Below are positions 1 to 10,985 of a DNA stretch of 64,000 bases, piece after piece; positions within the stretch are counted from its first letter, which is position 1, and every line of letters begins with the position of its first letter. The position numbers and the translations under genes were made by a program. The notes under the pieces are model-generated. The model saw only the letters and a list, made by a program, of their open reading frames with translations. It searched no databases and had not been told where the DNA came from. This stretch comes from Aedes albopictus. Lineage: Eukaryota; Arthropoda; Insecta; Diptera; Culicidae. The stretch spans positions 134,110,703-134,174,702 of the forward strand of contig NC_085137.1 of assembly GCF_035046485.1 (NCBI RefSeq), given 5' to 3'.

Positions 1-65
1 AAGTGGCCATTGCTCCGGCTCACCGCAAAAAATGGGCAACTTTTTACATATACCGTGCCTTGCCG

Positions 66-737
66 CTAATTGGATTTTAATGGGCATACATACTGACCAC
101 TGCCCGTACTGAACTTCTTCAACTGAATCCTTTTCATCATCGCTATCGTCGTCTTCAACCAGTTTACTTTCGGATAATTGGAAATCTGTGTATTGGTTCT
201 TAGTTTCGCGATTTCATTATCCAGATTCTTTAAACTGTCCAGAAAAGATTGCTGACTGGTCTTCATGCGCTCCAGCTGACACATTCGCTCCCGTAGAATC
301 TCGCTCTGCAACATCGTTTCTTCTTCTTCCTCTTTCTCACGTAACTGCTTCTCCAATTTAGACCGTTTTTTCTCGATCGCCCGATGTAACTCCATTTCTT
401 TCCATTTCACCTTCATTTCCATGTCCAGCTCTTTTTCCATCCGCGTTTGGGTCTCTTGCAACGCTTCCAGTCGCTGGTTCAGATTGAACGTACCGGCCGA
501 AGTGTCGCCGTGTTTGTCTGGATCATAACTTTTCTTCCCAACACGATTTGCTTGCCGGCGCTCAGCATCGATACAACCGACAGCATCGTTATCGAAGAAA
601 TCATTATCGCACGGTAACTTTGCAAGGTCCACAGCGCTGGTACTTTGGTTTTCCAGAGTTTTGGCGATGTCCAGAGCGTTCTCTTCAACTCCCACGGCAG
701 CGCTCGAAGTTCTCTTTGACGTTGCCCCACTACACAT
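66..737 (-). CDS. BEL/Pao retrotransposon gag N-terminal fragment
   Basis: A 223-residue ORF. Residues about 88-182 are a strongly charged coiled coil rich in Glu, Lys, Arg and Met, including a run of Glu near residue 138. This is the pattern of the gag N-terminus of mosquito BEL/Pao retrotransposons. A TGA lies in frame just upstream of the chosen ATG, so the start is plausible. The ORF stops at position 66 without reaching a zinc knuckle, protease or RT, so it is either cut by a nonsense change or the rest lies outside the window. Family call is from pattern memory, not a search. Confidence 0.65.
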   Translation of the reverse strand: MCSGATSKRTSSAAVGVEENALDIAKTLENQSTSAVDLAKLPCDNDFFDNDAVGCIDAERRQANRVGKKSYDPDKHGDTSAGTFNLNQRLEALQETQTRMEKELDMEMKVKWKEMELHRAIEKKRSKLEKQLREKEEEEETMLQSEILRERMCQLERMKTSQQSFLDSLKNLDNEIAKLRTNTQISNYPKVNWLKTTIAMMKRIQLKKFSTGSGQYVCPLKSN

Positions 738-949
738 TCATCGCAAACAAGAAGCACTTTCTTGTACTAACCGTCTACGGGTACTCGGTCTACTAGAGAA
801 AACTCCTGTGAATCACACATCAACACACACTTCGTTGTTTCCACTTTTGGTGAATTGGGACAAAGTTGTGCTTGCTCCAAGTGATCTTACAATTGCTTGT
901 AATTTCCCATATAGGACATTTTCCACGAAATTCCCTTCCCGGGAAGAGT
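738..949. other. BEL 5' flank and junction to the LOA fragment
   Basis: A minus-strand frame continues weakly above the gag ATG (a Cys-containing stretch around 740-757), suggesting frameshifted gag or leader. The change to plus-strand LOA coding sequence occurs somewhere between about 830 and 950. No exact joint or target duplication was found. Confidence 0.3.
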
Positions 950-1775
950 GGACATCTGGATATCTGGTAAGAAGTATTTCAGACGGAATCGTATGCAGGT
1001 GCTGGTGTTTATTGTCGTGAGCTAAGGCTGCATCAGTCGCTTACTCACTTGTTAGACACTGCACCGTTTTCAGGCCGAAATCTTTGCTCTTATGTGCGGA
1101 GTGCAATCAGCACTTCAGCAGCACGTGATGGGCAAAGTAATATACTTCTGTTCAGATAGCCAGGCTGCTATTAAAGTACTTGCTTCGGCCAACTCTAGGT
1201 TGAAGATAGTTATCGCTTGTCGAACTCAAATCAAGGAGCTGAATTCAGCAAACGCTCTTCACCTTGTATGGGTACCTGGCCATTCTTCCATCGCTGGAAA
1301 TGAATTGGCTGATGAGTTAGCTCGCACTGGACCATCACATGACTTCATTGGTACTGAGCCAGCTGTTCCGGTATCCAAGTGTTGGGTAAAGCTTCAGATT
1401 GACACCTGGATGTCAGTCACTCAGCTCAAACAATACTGGAATATGTAGTTTGGAGTCCTGTCGTCAAACAAAATTGTATTGTACTGAGCCATTTCTAGGG
1501 GTGGCGAAGTATCTAACAAGTCTGTCAACGCAGAATTACAGTATGCTGGTTAAAGCGTTGACTGGCCACTGCCGACTCAGCTATCACATGGCGAATATTC
1601 AGCAAGCTGTGAATCCGATTATGGAACTTCGTATCATTTGATATGTAACTATTCAGTTTTTGCGCAACCGCGTTTCCGAGTACTCGGTAAACATTTATTA
1701 GGTGAAACTGACTTCAGAAACCTGAATCTTCAGGACGTTCTGTTGTTCTTGACCCGCTGTGATAAAGAGCTATAG
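950..1775 (+). pseudogene. LOA-clade (Lian-like) non-LTR retrotransposon, RNase H and C-terminus
   Basis: The 3' end of a non-LTR pol ORF. Frame 1092-1448 carries an RNase H domain with QAEIFAL, then FCSDSQAA, then VWVPGHSSIAGNELADELAR, which match the conserved acidic and His motifs of retrotransposon RNase H. The reading shifts frame near 1440 (continuing 1399-1641 with ALTGHCRLSYHMANIQQA) and again at 1644-1775, ending in LLFLTRCDKEL and TAG. RNase H downstream of RT and this C-terminal region fit the LOA group, where Aedes Lian belongs. The two frame changes make it non-functional. It is 5'-truncated, with no RT visible. Confidence 0.75.
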
Positions 1776-2110
1776 GCTCTCTTTACGCTTTATGCGCTAT
1801 CACAGTGCTTCTTTTCAGGGCGCTGTTTCTACACATTGTGGTACGCTTATGCGTTATTACAGTGTCCTTTTCAGGATGCTATGTGAATCCATTCTGGTAC
1901 GCTTATGCGTGTATGACGATCCTATTCCCTTACCTTTTCCCCTGTCCTTTTTTACTTCCCTTCTCCGTCAGGTAAATGATGAATTGGCTCGTATTCATGG
2001 CGATGACACAAATTTCCCAAATGGAGGAGAACGTGCCTCTGGAGCCTGATACCTGTTACCTTTATGTATGGCGATGGCACAAGTGACCCAAATGGAGGAT
2101 ACCCAAGTAT
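1776..2110 (+). mobile_element. 3' UTR of the LOA-clade element
   Basis: Directly follows the LOA stop codon. Closely related sequence occurs inverted at 31014-31290 and 43631-43920 and as a short piece at 26060-26115. The shared end reads CCCAAATGGAGGAT followed by CCTCTGGAGCC and GATACCTG. Here the GGCGATG-CACAA-CCCAAATGGAGGA segment is partly duplicated near 2070-2100. Confidence 0.65.
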
Positions 2111-2239
2111 CCAAAAGTTCTATTTCCTACGACCAAGTCCACTTTCAAGTTTCACGAAGTTCAGATAAAGTTCCTCATGGAGTATTCTGAATGCGATTAT
2201 CTCGGAATTGTGTTTTTAAGAAGGGCCGTTGCGTTTATC

Positions 2240-2510
2240 AAGATTTAACATAGTTTTTTAACTAGTTGACCGATGATTATTATTTCAAATCTCAAGGTAC
2301 CGAACGGTTCACTTTTCAGAAATAAATTCACAGTTGACCTTTCAAAAATACTTGTTTTAAACTTTTACAACTAAAACAACGACTTTTTTGTTCAACATGG
2401 ATGTTGAACATGTTTTTTTCTGATAAGTGAATCGTTCAGTATTCCGAGATATGAAATACGAACAATTTTAAAACAGTTTTCAATTCGGTCCACTAGTTTT
2501 CAAGATATCG
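2240..2510. mobile_element. Foldback element (MITE), about 270 bp
   Basis: Two arms pair around a perfect inner palindrome GTTCAACAT-GG-ATGTTGAAC (2391-2410). Outer pairs include AACTAGTTGACCGA near 2260 with TCGGTCCACTAGTT near 2490, and CCGAACGGTTCACTTTTCAG with CTGATAAGTGAATCGTTCAG. No ORF. The superfamily is not assignable. Confidence 0.5.
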
Positions 2511-2979
2511 TGATCACGACAATATTAAAAGCATAATTTCGAGATTATCGCGTTTAATTAATACAGTCAGTAACATCTTTGTAGTGACATGATAATCAGT
2601 CAAAATGTTTTTAATTATCCATATACTAAATCGACCATTGAAAAGGTAATGTAAATTTTCACATTACTAAATAAATTGACTGTAATATACGTAACAAATT
2701 CAGTTAAACATGAAAGGAAACTTCCATTCTTAAGAAGCCACCATAATATAAAAGTGTACCTGAATCGCTGGAATCAACAACTGTGACGACGACTCAGGTG
2801 CTGAAGTTTAGAGAACTTTATGGCCTGCATGCTCAAGACCATAAAACTAACGCCATCCTCCTGCAGCCCCATTGCGGTATGGCAGCAAGCAGTAGTGGAT
2901 GCGATATATGGCACGGTGCTCATCCGATCGTGCACTTTCGTAATTGTGGTTTTATTCATTATCTTGCTCTCTGATGTAG
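2511..2979. other. AT-rich intergenic stretch
   Basis: Nothing supportable as a gene. A pyrimidine-rich run ending TCTCTGATGTAG at 2979 could be a splice acceptor for the ORF that follows. Confidence 0.3.
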
Positions 2980-3213
2980 GGGGCCCTAACAGCTTTGGAA
3001 AAAGTTGCAAAGAAGTCTTTCCCTTCTCGAGAGGGTTCTATGGAATGTAATTTCTCACTTGTTGCTGAACTTGACGCGAGAGGCCACGTGTTCCATTCGT
3101 TTCAATTTGTTCAATTAGAACAGGTGGAATTGATGGTGGGCTTCCTTCGAGCCTTGAAGCGTGGTGATTGCAATGCAGTGAGGTCTGCTGCAGACCGTCT
3201 TCAAGGGAGATAG
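2980..3213 (+). CDS. Possible terminal coding exon, unrecognised
   Basis: A 77-codon frame starts in phase 0 immediately after a pyrimidine tract and TAG, and ends with a stop at 3211-3213. The product begins GALTALEKVAKK and ends RGDCNAVRSAADRLQGR, with an amphipathic helix-like middle (QLEQVELMVGFLRALKR). Composition and balanced third positions look like protein coding. No upstream exon was identified and the family is unknown. It could equally be a fragment of a retroelement ORF1. A second open frame at 3277-3531 lies downstream on the same strand and may belong to the same decayed unit. Confidence 0.3.
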   Translation, partial: GALTALEKVAKKSFPSREGSMECNFSLVAELDARGHVFHSFQFVQLEQVELMVGFLRALKRGDCNAVRSAADRLQGR

Positions 3214-3999
3214 CACATCACGTAGAACCGTAACCGGGGCCGGAGGAAATTATTCGAGTGCAACTGATTTCCACGCTTGACGAGTGAGGAAAAAGATCTT
3301 TTATGCGATGCCGTCATGCTTCGACATCGTCCGGGGTCTGCTATTTATCCAGTCCAGAAGCTCCTTCTTCCGTCTGGTATCCGTCCCGCGTCTATGCAAG
3401 GAACAGAAGCAGTCAGTGTGGTGGCAGGAGGCCGAGCGCAGGTCACATACCGGGAGTTCTGCAGTTGGCCTCCAACGTCGACAAATGACACGCCGCCACC
3501 GCCCGTCGCATTGAAAGTCTTTATACGCTGACGGAATCGGATGCGATGTGTGTGGCTTTGAGACGAATATGTGCTCCAGTGGCAGTCACACTTGAAGAAA
3601 GTGGGTTCCATTTGATGGATGACGATTGACGATCGAAAGGGCTATGAAAAACTCTTGTCGCAAATTAACCTTTTTTTCTGTTGGCAGCTGAACATTTTAA
3701 TTACACTATTGCAGGAATTAAAATCAGAGCGCGACATTCAGGCGATTGTCATCCATTTGGGGAAATGAAGGTGCACTCAATGTAAAATTTTAATTGTCTA
3801 CAGGTACTGCACAATTAACGTTCGCCTACCTTCAAACTCAGGATTTTCTTCTTTGAGACAGAGCCTATTCCACAGCTTATGTCATGCTTTGAGTTCTTTT
3901 GCAGTTATTAACTCTGTGTGCATTTCTTGAGCTCAATGTGATCCGCGGGCTTTTGATGTAATTGAATAATGTTCATCAACCGTCAACATCATTGAATAA
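3214..3999. other. Moderately GC-rich stretch without a supported gene
   Basis: Contains overlapping open frames on both strands at 3277-3611, none with a recognisable domain. The rest is AT-rich and featureless. TTGAATAA at 3992-3999 is the target duplication of the next element. Confidence 0.3.
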
Positions 4000-4701
4000 T
4001 AGAGTGGGTCATCGTTGTATGGAGAAACTTTAAATTTGATCGTATCAACACGGAACAAAGCTTTTTCAATCTATATTAGCGTCCAAAACAACTGTGCAAA
4101 ATTTGGGAGCGATTGGATGCGTCCCCGTATTCCGCATTGCGATTGAAATTTGTATGGAAGTTAGTATGGGAAAATGTACTTTTTTGCATTTTATTCATGA
4201 GTTGAAATCATTTGTCTAATACATACCATGTAACTAATGACTTTAAAGTATAGTCTAGGATATGCCGAAAAACGTTGCCAAAAACCGCAAAGTGATCCGA
4301 CGCTTGTAAAAAAAGTTATTCGCCTGGTAACTTAGGCCAAAAATTGAGATTTTATTATTGTATTGATGTTATTCCTTTACATGTTAAATGTTAAGCACCA
4401 CTGTACGTTATAACTTTTTTCACAAGTGTCGAATCACTTTACGGTCTTCGGCAAAGTTTTTCGGCATATTCTAGGCTATACTTTAACGTCATTAATTACA
4501 TTGTTTTAGACGAAAAATTTTAATTTATGAGAAAAATGCAAAAAAGCACGTTTTCCCATACTAAACTATATACAATTTTCAATCTCAATGCGGAATATGG
4601 GGAAGCAACCAATCGCTCACAAATTTTGCACAGTTGTTTTGAACGCTAAAAGGAATCGAAAAAGCTTTGTTCTAAAAAATCGACTTTGTTGACCCAGTCT
4701 A
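4000..4701. mobile_element. 702-bp foldback element, copy A
   Basis: A 702-bp element with arms of roughly 340 bp inverted about a centre near 4350. Ends read TAGAGTGGGTC and GACCCAGTCTA. The flanks carry an exact 8-bp duplication, TTGAATAA, at 3992-3999 and 4702-4709. Copy B at 34399-35100 has the same length and its own 8-bp duplication. An 8-bp duplication fits hAT-like transposition. There is no transposase, so it is non-autonomous. Confidence 0.8.
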
Positions 4702-4840
4702 TTGAATAATAATGACCTGTCCGTCACGGAAAATACTGGAGAGCGCGTACCGAAAGGTTTAACATAGACCCATTTGATGAGGTCCTTAGCCAACTTATAG
4801 CATCTTCTATTCATTCCGAGCTACGAGAAACCTTATGAAA

Positions 4841-7655
4841 CTAACTCCGGTGAGAGTTTTTGTTGCACATCAACAGGAGGGTGGTGCAGCGTCCATTCCC
4901 AAGGTAAGCCAGTTTCCTTGGTTGAGATTTATGCCAGGCCATGCTAGCCAGCCGCAAAAAGACAAGCACTGAAAAAGCAACAAGAGAAGAATGTGAACCG
5001 ATACCTACGGCAACGACCCCAGCGAACAAAAAGGACTTGCGATTGGAAACTCGGTACGTGGAACTGCCGATCTCTCAACTTCATTGAGCGCACCCGCATA
5101 CTCGCCGATCTACTGAAGGACCGCGGGTTCGGCATCGTAGCGCTGCGGGAGATGTGTTGGACAGGATCCATGGTGCGAACGTTTAGAGGTAATCATACCA
5201 TCTGCCAGAGCTGCGGCAACACACGCGAGCTGGGAACAGCTTTCATCGTGATGGATGATATGCAGAGGCGCGTGATCGGTTGGTGGCCAATCTACGAAAG
5301 AATGTGCAGGTTGAGGATCAAGGGCTGATTCTTCAACTTCAGCATAATAAACGTGCACAGACCACACTGATGATGACAAGGACGCGTTTTACGCGCAGCT
5401 CGAACGTGAGTACAACCGCTGCCCAAGCCACGACGTCAAGATCATCATAGGAGATCTGAACGCTTAAGTAGGCCACGAGGAGGAATTCAGACCGACGATT
5501 GGGCAGTTCAGCGCCCACCAGAAGGCGCTACACTACACGGCCTACAACTCATTGATTTCGCCACCTCCAAAAATATGACCATACGTTACACCTTTTGTCC
5601 AACACAGCCTCCCTTATCGTTACATATGGAGAACACCAAAGCAGACAGATCGCAAATCGACCACGTTCTGATTGACGGACTGTACATCTCCGACATTATC
5701 GACGTCAGGACCGATCGTGGCGCCGAATGATGGTCAAACTGCTCCCAAAATTCTCCGTCGTCAACAATGTACGGTACCGGTGACCGCCACGGTACAACCT
5801 AGACCTAAAACAACCGGATGTCGCCTCAGCATACGCGCAGTGTCTTGAGGCCGCGTTGCCAGACGAGGGCGAGCCCCTCTAGAGGACTGCTGGAGTACAG
5901 TGAAAGCAGCTATCATCGACGCAGCTGAGAGCACCATCGGATACGTGGAACGAAATCGACGGAACGCATGGTTCGACGAAGAGTGCAGAACGGTTTTGGA
6001 GGAGCAGAACGCAGCAAGGGCAGTAATGCTGCAGCAAGGGACCCGACAGAACGTGAAACGTTACAAATAGAAGCGGAAACAGCAGACCCGCCTCATTCGG
6101 GAGAAAAAGGGCCGCCTGGAGAAATGTGAAGAAATGGAACTGCTGTGACGTTCCCAGGAAACACGGAAGTTCTATCAGAAGCTCAACGCATCCCGCAACG
6201 GCTTCGTGCCGCGAGCCGAAATATGCAGGGATAAAGACGGAGGCCTCTTGACGGACGGACGTGAGGTGATCGAAAGGTGGAAGCAGCACTTCGATCAGCA
6301 CCTGAACGGTGTGGAGAACGTAGGCACGGGAGCCCACGGCAACGGAAGAAACGACGACGCCAGTGCAGCGGAGGACGGAAATGAACCAACTCCCACGCTG
6401 AGGGAAGTTAAGGATGCCATTCACCAGCTCAAAACTAACAAAGCAGCTGGTAAGGATGGTATCGCAGCTGAACTAATCAAGATGGGCCCAGAAAAGTTGG
6501 CCACCTGTCTGCATCGGCTGATAGTCAGGATCTGGGAAATCGAACAACTACCGGAGGAGTGGAAGGAAGGGGTAATCTGCGCCATTCACAAGAAAGTCGA
6601 CCATTTGGAATGTGAGAACTTCAGGGCGATCACTATTTTGAATGCTGCCTACAGAGTGCTATTCCAGATCATCTTCCGTCGTCTGTCACCGAAAACGAAT
6701 GAGTTCGTTATCAAGCCGGATTCATCGACGGCATGTGGACATCGGACCAGATCTTCACCGTACGGTAAATCCTCCAGAAATGCTGGGAATACCAGATCCC
6801 AACGTATCAACTGTTCATCGACTTCAAGGCGGCATACGAAACATCGACCGCACAGAGCAATGGAAAATCATGGACGAAAACGACTTTCCTGGGAAGCTGA
6901 CTAGACTGATTAAAGCAACGATGGACGGTGTGCAAAACTGCGTAAGGGTTTCGGGTGAACTATCCAGTTCATTCGAATCTCCCCGGGGACTGCAACAAGG
7001 TGATGGACTCTCATGCATACTCTTCAACATCGCCCTGGAAGGTGTGATGCGACGAGCCGGGCTCAACAGCCGGGGAACGATTTTCACATTATCCGGTCAA
7101 TTTGAGTGCGCAAACGACACGGAAATTATCGCTAGAACATTTGGAACGGTGGCAGAGCTGTACACCCACCTGAAACGTGAACCAGCAAAGGTCGGACTGG
7201 TGATGAATGCCTCAAAAACAAACCTACATGTTGATAGGCGGAACCGAACACGACCGGATCCGTCTGGGTAGTAATGTTACGGTAGACGGGGATATTTAAA
7301 AGGGGGTGGAGGTATTCGTCTATCTCGGATCCTTACCGATGGCTGCCGACAACGTGAGCCGTGAAATTCGGAGGCGCATCATCAGACCACGCACCAAATG
7401 CACCATGTACAAAACGCTAATAAGACCGGTGGTCCTCTACGGACACGAGATATGGACCATGCTCGAGGAGGACCTGCAGGCACTTTGAGTTTTCGAGCGA
7501 CACGTGCTAAGGACGATCTTCGGCGGTGTGCAGGAGAACGGTGTGTGGCGCAGAAGGATAAACCACGAGCTCGCTGCACTTTACGGCGAACACAGCATCC
7601 AGAAGGTGGCCAAAGCCGGAAGGATAGCGGCAGCCACAAACCGAGTATTGTGGCG
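4841..7655 (+). pseudogene. RTE-type (JAM1-like) non-LTR retrotransposon, decayed
   Basis: Fragments run in order on the plus strand. A lead-in lies at about 4990. The AP endonuclease starts LGTWNCRSLN (5060) with FRGNHT and RELGTAF, and a later IIIGDLNA segment near 5440 is followed by an in-frame TAA. The linker is at 5880-6200. The RT fingers include LKTNKAAGKDGIAAELIK and the FRAITILNAAYRVL block (6206-6690), and an LFIDFKAAYE motif A occurs at about 6810. PRGLQQGDGLSCILFN is at about 6980. The catalytic box is damaged: ECANDTE stands where an F/YADD is expected. The thumb contains VFVYLGS, then TLIRPVVLYGHE, then LRTIFGGVQENGVWRR (to 7640). At least five frame changes or stops occur. There is no RNase H, consistent with RTE. 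Confidence 0.8.
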
Positions 7656-8100
7656 TACTATTTTTTTTTTATTCCTTGTTGGGCACGGTGCACAATATTT
7701 AGAAGGTGATACCTTCCGGAAATCTGACAGTTTTTTGATGACGTAATTCAAATCGTTCATAGGCGATTCCACAATGAACTAGTACTCCTCACCAATTTGA
7801 TCAACGTAAAACGATAAGAACGACGTCACATGTTTACATGCAAAAATGATGTTACATAGGTTACTAGCCTGTCTAGTGATATTTATGCCGTGCTTGTTGG
7901 GTATATTAGTCACTGCGACCAGTTTTCAGATCTATTGTGACAGTGGCCTACTGTTGTTGATTATGTCTTGTCTTAAATGTGATGTTGAACAAATAAATGT
8001 ATGTATGTAGGTCTAGGATTGTGTATTACCTACTAATTTGTGCTACTTGCTTAACTCTAATACTAACGGTAATGATAATGAATAATGAAAAAAACCTTAG
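7656..8100. other. Intergenic, possible retroelement 3' end
   Basis: A T run follows the RTE truncation at 7663-7674. Near 7990 AATAAATGTATGTATGTAG combines a polyadenylation hexamer with short TGTA repeats, as seen at some retroelement 3' ends, but no coding sequence supports an assignment. Confidence 0.3.
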
Positions 8101-8228
8101 TACAGTGACCCCACAATTTATGAATCGGCAAAAATGACCACAGTTTATGGATCACTCCATCTGATCAACATGGTGATTCATAAATAGTGTACAAAATTAA
8201 GGTGATTCATCGGTGTGGGGTCACTGTA
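8101..8228. mobile_element. Mariner-like MITE, 128 bp including TA duplication
   Basis: Terminal inverted repeats CAGTGACCCCACA and TGTGGGGTCACTG are flanked by TA on both sides (8101-8102 and 8227-8228). Subterminal ATGAATC motifs are also inverted. TA target duplication and CAGTG ends fit the Tc1/mariner superfamily. It is too short to encode anything. Confidence 0.75.
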
Positions 8229-8267
8229 ATACAAACCAGGGGGTCCACATTATATTGCTTAGGTTGT

Positions 8268-8420
8268 ATACCATTTCGCCGAAAACCATTTCGCGGAATT
8301 TTTTTTCGCGGTGTAACATTTCGCGGAATGAACCATTTTGCCGAATACCATTTCGCGGAACGACTTTTCGCGGAATGTACTGTTTTGCGGAATCCCATTT
8401 CGCGGAATTTATTATTTGCA
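8268..8420 (+). repeat. Tandem 15-17-bp array, left copy (ATTTCGCGGAAT-like)
   Basis: About nine units of the form ATTTCGCGGAATGAACC, alternating between 15 and 17 bp and drifting in the GCGG/GCCG core. It is irregular and spacer-free, so it is not a CRISPR array. The inverted partner is at 10857-10975. Confidence 0.75.
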
Positions 8421-8938
8421 AATAATAATAGAATGACAAATTATTTTCTCTGCTGAACATTACTGCCCCCATCAGAGATTCATGCGCAATCTTAGAGTCT
8501 GTTCCAATTGGAGGACTAAAATTAATTTTCTCTTAAACTGGACAGTTGGCAATCGGAACAGACCCTTAATCACCTTAGCTCTGTGATTGCACGAATTAAT
8601 TTTAACCCTCGAGCGATCGCGCTATTGTTGAAAAAATCTCGCTTTTTGTACTCAGCATTAGCGTGGTACTGACGGTGATAGCCAACCGCGCGAGTTACGG
8701 AAATTTAAATCTCATATCAATTGAATAAAAATTTGCCTTCTTTGATTCGTAGGCTGCTCTCAAGAATTCTGAACGTCAGGCCAAAGGTCATTAGGCCAAT
8801 TGTCATTAGGTTGAATGGAAATAAGACCGAATAGATATTAGGCGTAATAATCAATAACTTCATCAGAGATTCTTCCTTCTTTCAAACAAGGCTGTTCTTT
8901 CCTACCGAATTGCTAAATTTTCCATCATTTGTCTTCTT

Positions 8939-9046
8939 GAGCATGAGCATGAGCATGAGCATAGATGACCGCACAATTCGTAGTTGCTACTCCGTGATTG
9001 ACCAGAACAATCGAAATTGCACAAGGAACCAATGAATAGGGCTTAG
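8939..9046 (-). mobile_element. 5'-truncated retroelement copy with (ATGCTC)n 3' tail, 108 bp
   Basis: Read on the minus strand it ends in tandem ATGCTC units, a tail typical of non-LTR elements or SINEs. The plus strand starts GAGCATGAGCATGAGCATAG. It is flanked by an exact 25-bp duplication (8914-8938 and 9047-9071, beginning TAAATTTTCCATC). A longer copy sharing the same tail end lies at 19339-20027. The shared 3' end and variable 5' end indicate target-primed reverse transcription. Confidence 0.7.
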
Positions 9047-9130
9047 TAAATTTTCCATCATTTGTCTTCTTTTCATCAAAGTCCGATCAAATTGATAACA
9101 TTATAGAGATTTCACTTTCTTTTGATAATA

Positions 9131-9712
9131 GGCTGTTCTTTTAAGTAACACAGCTCAAAAAGTTGGCTAACGACCTAATTGCTAATCAAATGAAGATTTT
9201 TTCTTCTATCAATAATGGGATGCAAGGATGTTTTCGATCACTTGGCAATCGTTTGCCATTTGTTGTATATTTGTTCATAACTCAGTTCAGAAGCCCTATA
9301 TTGGAATGTTGTGTTCCGCAAAGTTGTAGATTCACCCTACAATTATCACCAAGAAAGCCATATTCTAACTCTAATATTTACGTCGTAAAATTGTTAGTAC
9401 CAGTTACTCATACTAAACGATCGGATTTTTCGATCGTTTAGTATGAGTAGGTGGTACTAGCGCTCTAGCGCCGTATATATAAAAGTTAGAATATGGCGTC
9501 CTTGGTGAAAATTGTAGGAAAAACACTAATCTACAACTTTGCCGAACACCACAATTCAATATTAGGTTTCTAAACTGAGTTATGGACAAATGAGTCAAAC
9601 GATTGCCAGGTGATCGAAAACATTATTGATAGAAGAAAAAATCTTCATTTGATTAGCATTTTGGTCGTTATCCAACTTTTTGAACTGTGTTACTTGAAAG
9701 AACAGCTTATTA
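9131..9712. repeat. 580-bp foldback with about 280-bp arms
   Basis: The centre is a perfect 19-bp pair (9405-9423 and 9431-9449, around GATTTTT). Homology continues outward through CCATATTCTAACT/AGTTAGAATATGG, TTGTAGATT/AATCTACAA, CGATTGCC and GAAGATTTTTTCTTCTATCAATAAT to the GGCTGTTCTTT motifs at the ends. The two open frames on opposite arms (9163-9441 and 9413-9598) are mirror images and not genes. A transcript would form one long hairpin. Confidence 0.8.
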
Positions 9713-10053
9713 TCAATCCCTGATGGGATGTTCTTTAGAGTAACACTGTTAGTGAGTTTTTTGATGGCCAGGCTTCTGACCCTACCTTTAGAGATTTATC
9801 CTTCTCTAAATAAGGACGTTTTTTGAGTTGCACTGTTATGTTGTTTATTGGTGGTCTACTGCTAACTCCGTAGGAGATTTGTCCTTCTTTTTAAATGCAC
9901 TCTCCTTTAAAATACTTTTTGCTGGTGACCAAATTGATATCTAAAATGTTTCCTTTTTTTAAGAATAAGTACACAATATAAGTTGCAGTGCTACAGTGTT
10001 TTTGGGTGACCCAGCATCTAAATCATTCTTATGAGATTTTTCTTCCTATAGTA

Positions 10054-10220
10054 AGGGAACGTCCATAAATTACGTCACGCTTTTAGGGGGGAGGGGGGGT
10101 TCAGCAAAGTGTGACGACCCATACAAAAATTTTAGAGGTCTCATACAAAAAGTGTGACATAGGGGGGAGGGGGGTTGAAAATGGGCATTTTTTGCGTGAC
10201 GTAATTTATGGACGTTCCCT
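10054..10220. mobile_element. MITE with 27-bp perfect inverted repeats
   Basis: Ends begin AGGGAACGTCCATAAATTAC and continue to GTCACGC (10054-10080), and are exactly inverted at 10194-10220. The interior has G-rich runs (GGGGGGAGGGGGG) and two GTGTGAC motifs. The same terminal sequence is widespread in insect genomes as far as I recall. Total length is 167 bp, and there is no coding capacity. Confidence 0.75.
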
Positions 10221-10856
10221 AATGGGCAGATTTTTCGAACCAATTAGTCTAACATCTTTTCAGCCCAGTGATTAATTGGCCTCACGTCAATTCAGGCTAA
10301 TGTCCCAGCATCATAGCTTTGAAATTGAACCTGCTTTCCAGTTTCCACGTGTCCGCCCTAATTAATTGAAAGCATTATGCAAAAATGTTGGTAAACCGTG
10401 TGGCCGCGTAACCCTTAAGTTTAGTAACACTTCTTAGTGATAACTTTATCAACCTTCTCTTCTTCTTGATGTTATAACTAGTTTATACTGTTATAATACA
10501 AATCAAAACAATTCTCATTTTTGTATCACAGGATTTCCCATCTATTAAACATTCGCTGTTTTTTTACAGATATGCTGTTATTTTTAATCAAATATTTATA
10601 CATCTTTGCATCAAAGGTTGTTCTTTCATAAATATTATGAATTATACTGATTTTAGAATAATAACTACTGAATTAATATTATCAGAGAATTTTCCTTCTT
10701 TCATATATAGGCTGTTCTTTCAAATTATACCTTTACAAACATTGAATTGATGATGTCAAACATTTCATACTCCATTTACTGTTTTGACTTTTAAATCATA
10801 AATCTTGTCATGATATAGTTTCTCCATCAGTTAATTTTTTCTCCCTTATTAACGTT

Positions 10857-10975
10857 TTTCCGCGAAACGGTACATTTCGCCAAATGGTTTTCGGTAAAAC
10901 GGTGCATTCCGCGAAATGGTTCATTCCGCCAAATGTCATTTCGCGAAATGTTACACCGCGAAAAGAAATGTTATA
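10857..10975 (-). repeat. Tandem 15-17-bp array, right copy
   Basis: The inverted counterpart of the array at 8268-8420, with units such as ATTCCGCGAAATGGTTC and ATTTCGCGAAATG. It ends next to TTATACAATCTATTG, the inverse of the sequence bordering the left array. Confidence 0.7.
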
Positions 10976-10985
10976 CAATCTATTG

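Larger units (their letters stand above)
8256..10985. mobile_element. 2.7-kb composite repeat with inverted TTTCGCGGAA arrays at both ends
   Basis: The left end (CTTAGGTTGTATA, then the array) and the right end (array, then TATACAATCTATTG) are inverted relative to each other, suggesting one element. The interior contains degenerate copies of an ATCAGAGATT-CTTCCTTCTTT-GGCTGTTCTTT unit near 8865, 9110, 9785, 9870 and 10680, plus nested insertions listed separately. No ORF resembling a transposase was found. The boundaries are an inference from the two arrays. Confidence 0.45.

Noticed and set aside
9163..9598. Two similar ORFs on opposite strands
   Set aside because: They are mirror images produced by the inverted repeat 9131-9712.
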